Shown here: positions 7,803 through 15,155 of the stretch, one piece after another
Layout: every line of letters starts with the position of its first letter
Numbering within the stretch: position 1 is the first letter of the stretch
Origin: Sphingopyxis sp. FD7
GTDB lineage: Bacteria; Pseudomonadota; Alphaproteobacteria; Sphingomonadales; Sphingomonadaceae
Length of the DNA stretch: 64,000 nucleotides
Direction: 5' to 3'
Assembly (NCBI RefSeq): GCF_003609835.1
Contig: NZ_AP017898.1
Span: forward strand, 1,054,001 to 1,118,000
The notes under the pieces: model-generated
What the model saw: only the letters and a program-made list of their open reading frames with translations
Databases searched by the model: none
What the model was told of the DNA's origin: nothing
Program-made: the position numbers and the translations under genes

Positions 7803-8095
7803 ATGCCGACCGCTTTTTTCAGAATGTCGCGCTCCATGCGCGTGCGATCGAGTTCGCGGCGCAGCCTGGCAATCTCCGACGCCTGATCCGCCGGCGACGC
7901 CATCGGCGATGATAGCGGCTTCGCCGCAGGCACTGTCCCCTTGATCTCCAGTGCCCGCTGCCAGCGCCTCAACATCGTCGGCATGATCCCCAGCTCACGC
8001 GCAACGTCGGTCTGCATCCGACCGCTCGTCTCCCACAGCGTCACAGCCTCGCGCTTGAACTCGTCTGTGAAATATCGCTTCCCAACCTTCGCCAT
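7781..8095 (-). CDS. IS3-family transposase OrfA (HTH_Tnp_1)
   Basis: A 104-aa DNA-binding protein of IS3 elements. Residues 8-50 (YFTDEFKREAVTLWETSG, then VARELGIMPTMLRRW) form the helix-turn-helix that binds the terminal repeats. The C-terminal ASEIARLRRELDRTRMERDILKKA forms the leucine-zipper coil that continues into OrfB after frameshifting. It ends within the overlap with orfB. Confidence 0.94.
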   Translation of the reverse strand: MAKVGKRYFTDEFKREAVTLWETSGRMQTDVARELGIMPTMLRRWQRALEIKGTVPAAKPLSSPMASPADQASEIARLRRELDRTRMERDILKKAVGICAEMPR

Positions 8096-8155
8096 CTTAC
8101 ACCTCCTCGCTCCAATGAGCCGTTCATCGGTGTCCGCGCAACCGGGGGAAGATCA

Positions 8156-8704
8156 GAACTTGCTCGTCCGGTCGATCGCCACGAACAGGCGCAGCTTGCC
8201 TTCGGCGGTCTGCACCTCGGCGATGTCGATGTGGAAGTAACCGATCGGGTAGGTCTTGAACTTGCGCTTCGGTTCCTTGTCTCCCGTCACTTCGGGCAGT
8301 CGGCTGATCCTATGCCGTTGCAGGCAGCGATGCAGCGACGAGCGGGTCAGAGCCTGCCCCCGCGAAGGCGGGGGTGCGGGATCGTCGCCTGCAGGGCGTA
8401 AAGGCAGTCATCCAGCGGCAGCAGCGTGTGCTTGCGGAAGGCAACGATGATCGCCTCCTCCTCGATGCTCAGCACCGTCGAATGAGCATCCTTCGGGCCG
8501 GTTGGCAGATCCTCGATCGCCGTGCGCTTCTTCCACTTGGCGACGGTCTTCTGGTTGATCCCGTAGCGCTGGGCCAGAGCCCTCAGGCTCTCTTGACTAT
8601 GTTGTATCGCTCGACGGACTGCCGCTGTCGTGCGGGCGCTCCCGTGTAAAATCTGTCCCATAGTGCATCCTTCCAGGCTTGCGCCGACAATGCACCATCA
8701 AACA
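8156..8704 (-). pseudogene. IS481-family transposase remnant, frameshifted and truncated
   Basis: The gene starts at 8661 with MGQILHGSARTTAAVRRAIQ and runs as a Homeodomain-like/HTH region (HSQESLRALAQRYGINQKTVAKWKK). After ...LQATIPH a 23-base insertion (about 8350-8372) shifts the frame; past it the original frame resumes as LTRSSLHRCLQRHGISRLPE and continues to ...LFVAIDRTSKF, where the IS3 element cuts it off at 8156. The DDE core is therefore lost. The outer end of the IS is near 8704, where TGTTTGATGGTGCA is read on the minus strand. It cannot make a working transposase. Confidence 0.88.
8345..8372. repeat. Small palindromic insertion inside the IS481 transposase
   Basis: CCCCCGCGAAGGCGGGGG is a hairpin of 7-8 G-C pairs with a short loop. 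Removing 23 bases here restores the transposase frame between PH and LTRSS, so the hairpin is an insertion into formerly coding DNA. It resembles the core of repeat family 1 (CGGCGAAGGCCGG) in style but not in exact sequence. Confidence 0.75.
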
Positions 8705-8859
8705 CCGGGACCAAACACCTATTGCCATCCCATCAACCAACCATCATGAAGGAGCCAGACTCTACCTCTGACTGGTAACAATAAGGGGTGCATCACCAGA
8801 AACGCCCGGAAAATCCCAGGATTTTTCCAAATGGGCGGGCAGGCGTCAAAATGTGAAAA

Positions 8860-8949
8860 TGGAGGAGAGTGAGGGATTCGAACCCTCGGTACCCTTGCGG
8901 GCACTTCGCATTTCGAGTGCGACGCTTTCGACCACTCAGCCAACTCTCC
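8860..8949 (-). tRNA. tRNA-Ser(CGA)
   Basis: Read on the minus strand: acceptor GGAGAGT pairs with ACTCTCC, followed by discriminator T and encoded CCA (8862-8860). The anticodon loop CTCGAAA gives anticodon CGA, closed by TCGCA/TGCGA. The long variable arm (AGTGCCCGCAAGGGTACC region) is that of class II tRNAs, as expected for serine. The T arm is GAGGG-TTCGAAT-CCCTC. It bounds the mobile stretch on the right. Confidence 0.96.
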
Positions 8950-8976
8950 TCGCTGAGAGGAGAAGCCCCTAGCGGC

Positions 8977-9021
8977 GGTCCGTCCTTGTTGCAACCCTCT
9001 GGTCACAAAAAAGGACGGACC
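8977..9021 (-). terminator. Hairpin after the amidohydrolase gene
   Basis: Perfect 11-bp arms GGTCCGTCCTT (8977-8987) and its complement (9011-9021) around a 23-base centre, ten bases beyond the amidohydrolase stop. There is a run of A/T on the inner side of the arm only, so a classical intrinsic terminator is not certain. Confidence 0.55.
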
Positions 9022-9030
9022 GGACGGCGA

Positions 9031-12000
9031 TCAGGGCCTTTCGGCTTCCCACCAATAGGGCTGACGCTTGCGGTCGCCGGTTTCCGCCTCGTTCATCGTC
9101 AGTGGGTCGTAAAGCCGCCCGCCGAGCATGACGCGGTGGATCTTCTCGGTATTGCGGATGTTTTCGGTGGGGTCGGCGTCGAGGATGAGCAGGTCGGCGA
9201 GCTTGCCGGCCTCGAGCGATCCCACATCCCTTGCATAGCCGAGCGAGGTCGCGGGCATGATCGTCGCGGCGCGCAGCGCGTCGATGTTGCTCCAGCCGCC
9301 GCGCACGAACGACCATATTTCCCAATGCGCGCCAAGGCCCGCCTGCTGGCCATGCGCACCGATCGATACCATGCGCCCCGCCGCGGCGATTTTTCCGGCC
9401 TGGCGCGCGGCATCGTCGTCGACATAGTCGCTTTCGGGCGCGATTACGCGGCGCTTGTTGTTCGCGGCGAGTTCGGTCGGCGGAATATGCTTCGTCAGGA
9501 TCGGATGCTCCCACACATTGGTATGCGCGCGCCAATAGGGATCGCCCGCGGGGCCGCCATAGGTGACGACGAGTGTCGGCGTATAATCGACCTTGGTCTG
9601 CCCCCACAGCTGCACGAGATCGCTGTAGAAGACGTGGAGCGGGATATTGTGCTCGACGGTCGAATTGCCGTCCTGGATGAGCGAGACGTCCATCGTGTAG
9701 AGCGAGCCGCCCTCGGGCACGACGGTCAGTCCCTCGGCCTGCGCCGCCTTGACGACCATCTGCCGCTGGTCGCGCCGCGGCTGGTTGTAATTCTTGACGC
9801 TGTGCGCGCCCTGCGCCTTCAGCCGCCGGACATGCGCGAGCGCGTCGTCATAGCCGTTGATTTCGGCATAGATGCCCGCCGCCTTCGCGCCATAGATGAT
9901 CTCGCCCGTCGAAAAGATGCGCGGGGCGAGGATCAGCCCCGCGCGCTGCATTTCGGACGAGACGAAGATTTCCGACGCGCGCGACGAGGGGTTGTGGCTG
10001 GTCGTCGTGCCCATCGCCAGATTGACGATTTCCGACCAGTTCTGCTGCGGCACCAGCTCGTCGGCGCCATGCGGGCCATGCGCATGGGCGTCGACGAAGC
10101 CGGGGATGATCGTCTTGCCGGCGGCGTCGACCGTCACCGCGCCCGCGGGGACGGTGATTGCGCCCGCCGGACCGACCGCGGCGATGCGGTCGTTTTCGAT
10201 CAGGATCGCGCCATTTTCGATCACGCCGCCGTCCTTGTCGGCCATGGTGACGATCTTTGCTCCGGTGATGAGCACCGTGCCCTTATGTTTCGCGGCCGCC
10301 TGTGTCATCGCGAGTGACACGCCGTCGGTCGGCGGCGTGAACTTCGGCGCCTTGTCGTCGGTTGGGGCATTGGCGAACAGGCTCGCCAGATCGGCGCTGA
10401 ACAGCGTCGCGCCGCGGCTCCAGTAGAAGCGGCGGCCGCCGTCCGACCAGTGGATATAGTCGGCGCCGCTGCCCGACACGCGCGTTACCGGCAGCGCGCC
10501 GCTCCTGGTGCCGAGCGACACGTCCTGTCCGCCGGGCATCAGCGGCGTGACATAGGCGTCGTAATTCTGCCGGAAGGCGAGGGTGCGGCCGTCGGGCGAT
10601 ATTTCATAGTCGCTGACGAGCTCTCCACTGGCATGGACGCGCTTGTCCTCGCCGCTCAGGTCGGTGCTCACGAGCTGACTTTTGCCATCGGCGGCGGTGA
10701 CCATGAAGACGCGGTCGTTGGCTGAGCCGAACTGCGGTTTCGCCCCGTCGCGGCTGATCCGTTGGGCGGCACCGCCGGACGCCGCGATGCGATAGACGCC
10801 GGGATTCTCGCCCCAGCGCGCCGAAACCAGCCCGCCGCCGCCGCGCCGTTCAAAAACGATCGTCTGGCCGTCCGGCGAGAAGCGCGGTTCGGCATAGTGG
10901 CCGGGCGTCGCCGTCACCTTGCGCGAACTTCCCCCGTTGGCGCCCGTCACATGGATTTCGCCAAGTCCTGCATCGGTCCAGCGCACGAAGACGATCGACT
11001 TGCCATCGCGCGACCAACTCGGCCACGCTTCCATCGCCGCATCCTTCGCCGAGGTGAGCCGCCGCGCGGTGCCGCCGGTGGCGGGCTTGACCCACAGCTT
11101 GCCAAGCGTCTCGAAGACGATGCTGCGTCCGTCGGGCGACACTTCGGCCCAGCGCGGCATTCTGGTGGTGAAGCTGTCGGGAGCGACCTCGACCGCCGGA
11201 TGAATCGCATCGACGATCACGCGGTCGTCGTCGACGCTGAACGGGATGATGCGCGCCTCGCCGCCGCTCGCGCCGACGCGGCGCAGCTTGCCGCCCGCCC
11301 AGAAAAGGATGTCGCGGCTGTCGGGAGTCCACGCCATGTTCGGATAGACGCCCGTGACCGCCCAGGTTTCCTGCACATCCTGGTCGAGCGCGTCGTAAAT
11401 CCTGGTTTCGGCGCCCGACGCGAGATCCTTGACATAAAGTTTGGACAGCGCGCCCTCGCGCCGCACGAAGGCAAGGCGCTTGCCGTCGGGCGACGGGGTC
11501 GGGCGCACCGCCCCGCCGTTGCCGGACGCCGCGGTGCTTATGCTGCCATCCTCGAGGTTGTAGCGTTCGATGTGGAACAGGTCGGTGTTGCTGTCCTGCG
11601 CATATTCGAAGATCGGCCCCGGCGTGACATTGCGCGTGTAATAGACGCTCTTGCCGTCGGGCGCGAAAATGGGTTCGCCGAGTTCTTTCTGATGCCGCTC
11701 ATTCGGTTTCTTGACCAGCGGCACCCCCGCGCCGCCCGACACATGATAGATCCACACCTCGCCCGTGCCGAGCGAACGGCCGGTGGTGAAATGTTTTTTG
11801 GCGACGAGGAATTGCCCGTCGGGTGACCAGCTTGGCTGATTGAGCAGGCGGAAATCCTCTTTCGACACCTGCCTTTTGTCGCTGCCGTCGCGGTTCATGA
11901 TCCAGATATTGTCGCCGCCGCCGCGGTCGGAGACAAAGGCGATGCGCGTCCCGTCGGGCGAAAAGCGCGGCTGATGCTCATAGGCGAGTCCCTCGGCGAT

Positions 12001-12267
12001 GCGCGTTGGCGTGCCGCCCTCGATCGGCATCATATAGATGTCGCCCAAAAGGTCGAAGGCGATGGTGCGACCGTCGGGGGCGACGTCGACGTTCATCCAG
12101 CTGCCTTCGTCAACCGCAATCGGGACTTTACGGGTTGCCATGCCCGGCGGGGCGTTGACGTCCCATTTATCGTCTTTGGTCTCGGCGGTCGGAACGGGCG
12201 CGCTCTGCGCCCAGACCGAGGTCGAACAAGCCAGAGTCGCCGCAAGGGCGAGAGCGAAGCGCGCCAT
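9031..12267 (-). CDS. Secreted beta-propeller (TolB/PD40-like) amidohydrolase
   Basis: A 1078-aa exported hydrolase. MARFALALAATLACSTSVWAQ is a signal peptide, so the start at 12267 is preferred to an ATG 27 codons upstream. About residues 50-640 hold repeated WD40-like/PD40 blades (patterns such as FSPDGTRIAFVSDRGG, WSPDGQFLVAKKH, PRWAEVSPDGRSIVFET). Residues about 665-1078 form a metal-dependent amidohydrolase: GFVDAHAHG gives the HxH pair, HSVKNY a possible bridging lysine, VEHNIPLH and SIGAHGQ further histidines. Substrate is unknown; related proteins are annotated as imidazolonepropionase-like or peptidase-like. It is divergent from a CoA-transferase with a palindrome between them. Confidence 0.9.
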   Translation of the reverse strand: MARFALALAATLACSTSVWAQSAPVPTAETKDDKWDVNAPPGMATRKVPIAVDEGSWMNVDVAPDGRTIAFDLLGDIYMMPIEGGTPTRIAEGLAYEHQPRFSPDGTRIAFVSDRGGGDNIWIMNRDGSDKRQVSKEDFRLLNQPSWSPDGQFLVAKKHFTTGRSLGTGEVWIYHVSGGAGVPLVKKPNERHQKELGEPIFAPDGKSVYYTRNVTPGPIFEYAQDSNTDLFHIERYNLEDGSISTAASGNGGAVRPTPSPDGKRLAFVRREGALSKLYVKDLASGAETRIYDALDQDVQETWAVTGVYPNMAWTPDSRDILFWAGGKLRRVGASGGEARIIPFSVDDDRVIVDAIHPAVEVAPDSFTTRMPRWAEVSPDGRSIVFETLGKLWVKPATGGTARRLTSAKDAAMEAWPSWSRDGKSIVFVRWTDAGLGEIHVTGANGGSSRKVTATPGHYAEPRFSPDGQTIVFERRGGGGLVSARWGENPGVYRIAASGGAAQRISRDGAKPQFGSANDRVFMVTAADGKSQLVSTDLSGEDKRVHASGELVSDYEISPDGRTLAFRQNYDAYVTPLMPGGQDVSLGTRSGALPVTRVSGSGADYIHWSDGGRRFYWSRGATLFSADLASLFANAPTDDKAPKFTPPTDGVSLAMTQAAAKHKGTVLITGAKIVTMADKDGGVIENGAILIENDRIAAVGPAGAITVPAGAVTVDAAGKTIIPGFVDAHAHGPHGADELVPQQNWSEIVNLAMGTTTSHNPSSRASEIFVSSEMQRAGLILAPRIFSTGEIIYGAKAAGIYAEINGYDDALAHVRRLKAQGAHSVKNYNQPRRDQRQMVVKAAQAEGLTVVPEGGSLYTMDVSLIQDGNSTVEHNIPLHVFYSDLVQLWGQTKVDYTPTLVVTYGGPAGDPYWRAHTNVWEHPILTKHIPPTELAANNKRRVIAPESDYVDDDAARQAGKIAAAGRMVSIGAHGQQAGLGAHWEIWSFVRGGWSNIDALRAATIMPATSLGYARDVGSLEAGKLADLLILDADPTENIRNTEKIHRVMLGGRLYDPLTMNEAETGDRKRQPYWWEAERP

Positions 12268-12291
12268 GATATTATCCCCGTTTGAAATTAT

Positions 12292-12313
12292 GTGCCGACC
12301 ATATGGTCGGCAC
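12292..12313. promoter_or_regulatory. Perfect 22-bp palindrome, likely operator
   Basis: The half site GTGCCGACCAT is followed directly by its exact complement. It lies 25 bases before the amidohydrolase ATG and 97 bases before the CoA-transferase start, in the divergent promoter region. Size and symmetry fit a TetR-type dimer operator. No regulator gene is next to it. Confidence 0.7.
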
Positions 12314-12409
12314 GTGAACTTGCAAGCGACGGCTTTCGACGAAGCCACTGGCAGGCTCGACGGGCGGCTGCTAGCCCGGTGGACAGATGCAAAACGGGGA
12401 GGGGATGGC

Positions 12410-13588
12410 GTGCCGCTGACGGGAATAAGGGTGCTCGATTTCGGCCGCTATATCGCCGGTCCCTATTGTGCCGCGCTGCTCGCCGATTATGGCGCCGATG
12501 TCATCCGTATCGAGGCGCCGGGCGGCAATGACGATCGCTTCACGGTGCCTGTCGCCGAAGATGGGTCGGGCGCGATGTTCATGCAGATGAACCGCGCCAA
12601 GCGTTGCCTGACGCTGAAACCGGGCAGCCCGGAGGGGCGCGAGATCGTGCGCCGGCTGGTCGGAACCGCTGATGTGGTCGTCGCCAACCTGCCGCACGAG
12701 GCGCTGGCCAGGCTGGGGCTCGATTATGACAGCCTGTCGGCGATCAACCCGCGCGTCATCCTGGCGACCGCTTCGGCCTTTGGCAGCGAAGGGCCGCTGG
12801 CGCATCGCGTCGGCTTCGACGCGGTGGGGCAGGCGATGTCGGGGGCGGTGCATCTCACAGGCACGCCCGATCAACCCTATCGCGCGCAGGTCAATTATGT
12901 CGATTTCGGCACCGCGCTCCACTGCGCCTTCGGCATCCTGCTCGCGCTGCGCGAGCGCGAGATGACAGGCCGGGGGCAATGCGTGTCGGGATCGCTGCTC
13001 GGCACCGCGCTTGCGCTGTCGAATGCGCTCACCATCGACCATGCGCTGAACGGCATCGAGCGCCAGCCGATCGGCAACCGCAGCTTCAGCTCGGCGCCGA
13101 CCGACCTGTTTCGCACGCGCGACGGGTGGATCGTCACGCAGATCGTCGGCAACGGCATCTTCGCGCGCTGGGCTGCGCTGGTTGGGCGGCCCGAACTGGT
13201 CGACGATCCGCGCTATGCCAGCGACATATTGCGCGGCGACAATGGCGAAGCGTTGAGCGCGATCATGCAGCGCTGGTGCATCGACCGGACGAGTGCGGAT
13301 GCGATTGCCGAACTGGCCGAGGCGCGCGTGCCGGCGGCGCCTGTGCTGCGCGCGGGCGAAGCGCTGGCAGAGCCGCAGGTTGCGGCGATGCGGCTCGTCG
13401 AACCCGTCGCCTATCCAGGCGCGCCGGGCGAGGTGCCCGTCATCCGCGCACCGATCCGCCTGTCGGAAAGCGAGAAAGTCGCCGCGAAGCGGGCGCCACG
13501 GCTGGGTGAGCACAGCGACGCGATCCTGACCGAGATCGGCTATGACGCCGACGCGATTTCGGCTTTGCGTGCCGCAAATATAATTTGA
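12410..13588 (+). CDS. CaiB/BaiF family CoA-transferase
   Basis: Class III CoA-transferase that moves CoA between acyl groups in the cytoplasm. The GTG at 12410 is chosen because GGGGAGGGG lies just before it and because VPLTGIRVLDFGRYIAGPYCAALLADYGADVIRIE is the normal family N-terminus. This gives 392 aa, the usual length. An in-frame GTG at 12314 would add 32 unlikely residues. The NRAKRCLTLKPGSPEGREIVRRLV stretch and a YDSLSAINPRVILATASAFG stretch are family signatures; the catalytic aspartate expected near residue 160 is D in QVNYVDFGTAL. Donor and acceptor are unknown. A glutathione transferase gene follows. Confidence 0.93.
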   Translation: MPLTGIRVLDFGRYIAGPYCAALLADYGADVIRIEAPGGNDDRFTVPVAEDGSGAMFMQMNRAKRCLTLKPGSPEGREIVRRLVGTADVVVANLPHEALARLGLDYDSLSAINPRVILATASAFGSEGPLAHRVGFDAVGQAMSGAVHLTGTPDQPYRAQVNYVDFGTALHCAFGILLALREREMTGRGQCVSGSLLGTALALSNALTIDHALNGIERQPIGNRSFSSAPTDLFRTRDGWIVTQIVGNGIFARWAALVGRPELVDDPRYASDILRGDNGEALSAIMQRWCIDRTSADAIAELAEARVPAAPVLRAGEALAEPQVAAMRLVEPVAYPGAPGEVPVIRAPIRLSESEKVAAKRAPRLGEHSDAILTEIGYDADAISALRAANII

Positions 13589-13664
13589 GCGGGCGAGGGT
13601 GGACAGCGCGCGTGCGGTCACTTACGTTACCGCTCGGTATAAAAATCAGCCAAGGAGCCTCGCG

Positions 13665-14546
13665 ATGACCGACACCAGCGAATATGTGCCGCCGAAAATC
13701 TGGACCTGGGACAAGGAAAGCGGCGGGCGTTTCGCCAATATCAACCGACCGGTCGCGGGGCCGACGCACGACAGGGAGTTGCCCGTCGGCAAGCATCCGC
13801 TCCAGCTCTATTCGCTCGGCACCCCCAACGGCGTGAAGGTGACGGTGATGCTCGAAGAATTGCTCGCTGCGGGTCACAGCGGCGCCGAATATGACGCCTG
13901 GCTGATCAACATCGGCGAGGGCGACCAGTTTTCGAGCGGATTCGTCGGCGTCAATCCGAACAGCAAGATCCCCGCGCTGGTCGATCGCAGCGGCGCCGAG
14001 CCGATCCGCGTCTTTGAATCGGGCGCGATCCTGATCCATCTGGCGGAAAAGTTCGGCGCCTTCCTGCCGACCGACACCGCCAGGCGCGCCGAAACGCTGT
14101 CGTGGCTGATGTGGCAGATGGGCAGCGCGCCCTTCCTGGGCGGCGGCTTCGGCCATTTCTACGCCTATGCGCCGACCAAGCAGGAATATCCGATCAATCG
14201 CTATGCGATGGAGGTGAAGCGCCAGCTCGATGTGCTCGACCGGCGCCTTGCCGAGAGCGAGTTTATCGCCGGCGGCGACTATACGATCGCCGACATGGCG
14301 ATCTGGCCCTGGTATGGCGCGCTCGTGAAGGGGCTGGTCTATGACGCGGGCGAGTTTTTGCAGGTGCAGGAGTATAAGAATGTTCTGCGCTGGACCGACC
14401 AGCTTGCCGCGCGCCCGGCGGTGAAGCGCGGGCGGATGGTCAACCGCGTGACGGGCGATCCGGCGAGCCAGCTTCGCGAGCGCCATGACGCTTCGGATTT
14501 CGAGCTGCGTACGCAGGACAAGCTGGAGGCCGCCGATAGTGCGTAA
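13665..14546 (+). CDS. yghU: Glutathione S-transferase, YghU type
   Basis: GSH-dependent disulfide-bond oxidoreductase of the Nu class. The 293-aa sequence follows E. coli YghU closely: PKIWTWDKESGGRFANINRP at the start, then HPLQLYSLGTPNGVKVTVML, NPNSKIPALVDRSG and VFESGAILIHLAEKFG (glutathione site in the thioredoxin-like domain), then the helical domain with GGGFGHFYAYAPTKQEYPINRY and YTIADMAIWPW. The start is fixed by CAAGGAG 6-7 bases before ATG; upstream codons of the open frame are not used. It is 76 bases after the CoA-transferase and may have its own promoter. Confidence 0.95.
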   Translation: MTDTSEYVPPKIWTWDKESGGRFANINRPVAGPTHDRELPVGKHPLQLYSLGTPNGVKVTVMLEELLAAGHSGAEYDAWLINIGEGDQFSSGFVGVNPNSKIPALVDRSGAEPIRVFESGAILIHLAEKFGAFLPTDTARRAETLSWLMWQMGSAPFLGGGFGHFYAYAPTKQEYPINRYAMEVKRQLDVLDRRLAESEFIAGGDYTIADMAIWPWYGALVKGLVYDAGEFLQVQEYKNVLRWTDQLAARPAVKRGRMVNRVTGDPASQLRERHDASDFELRTQDKLEAADSA

Positions 14547-14709
14547 TTTGCGCAGAGTGCGACGGCGCCCGCGTTAACCCTTCGGCAAAAGGCCGCGGTC
14601 TGGGGCCGATTGCTCCGTTCGTTGCGGGCCCATCCTTATGTAAATTGCGCAAAATCGGTGGAGCGCTGCCTCGACGCCGATTTTACGCCGCGCGGGCAAG
14701 CTGCCCGCC

Positions 14710-15153
14710 ATGACAGGTTCGACCCGATTTCCGCGGCGCGTCCGCCCGATCGCCCTGACTGGTGCGACCCTGGCGCGCGGGGAGCGCGGCGCCGCCATCG
14801 TCGAAATGGCGCTGGTGCTGCCGCTGCTCCTCGCGTTGCTGATGGGCATTCTGGTCTATGGCCATTATTTCATGCTCGCGCATATGGTGCAGCAGGCGGC
14901 GAACGATGGCGCGCGTGCGGCGATCGTCGGCCTCGATGCCGCCGACCGGCGCGCCGTGGCCGAACGCGCGGTGGCGCGCAGCATCGACCCGGCGGCGGGC
15001 ACCCACAGCGTCGCCGTGTCCGAAAATGCCGAGGCGATCACCGTCGCCGTCACCTTCACCGCCGCCGAAGATGCCTTTCTGCGATCGACCTTCGTTCCGG
15101 CGCCCGATCATGTGATCGGCGCGCGGGCGACCTTTGAACTGCCGGTCGATTGA
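14710..15153 (+). CDS. TadE-like pseudopilin/pilus assembly protein
   Basis: A 147-aa protein with the TadE/TadG N-terminal pattern RGAAIVEMALVLPLLLALLMGILVYGHYFMLAHMVQQAANDGARAA (residues 26-70): a short charged leader, a membrane helix with the conserved Glu (VEMA), and a following helix. The rest is a small periplasmic domain. TadE proteins take part in Tad/Flp pilus assembly. The stop at 15151-15153 comes three bases before the ATG of the TadG-like gene, so the pair is co-translated. It is 33 kb from the main tad cluster. Confidence 0.85.
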   Translation: MTGSTRFPRRVRPIALTGATLARGERGAAIVEMALVLPLLLALLMGILVYGHYFMLAHMVQQAANDGARAAIVGLDAADRRAVAERAVARSIDPAAGTHSVAVSENAEAITVAVTFTAAEDAFLRSTFVPAPDHVIGARATFELPVD

Positions 15154-15155
15154 GC

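Larger units (their letters stand above)
6890..8155 (-). mobile_element. IS3-family insertion sequence, complete (1266 bp)
   Basis: Perfect 27-bp terminal inverted repeats at 6890-6916 and 8129-8155 start with TG and end with CA, as in IS3 elements. Between them lie orfA and orfB on the minus strand, overlapping with an A6G slip site. Both genes are intact. The flanking triplets differ (AAA on the left, GAA on the right), so no target duplication is visible; this suggests a rearrangement after insertion. The right side interrupts an IS481-type transposase. Confidence 0.93.

Noticed and set aside
7242-7886. Plus-strand frame inside the IS3 element
   Set aside because: Antisense to orfB with no family features.
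12268-12409. A regulator gene next to the 22-bp palindrome
   Set aside because: No TetR, LysR or similar helix-turn-helix protein is encoded between 9 and 14.5 kb.
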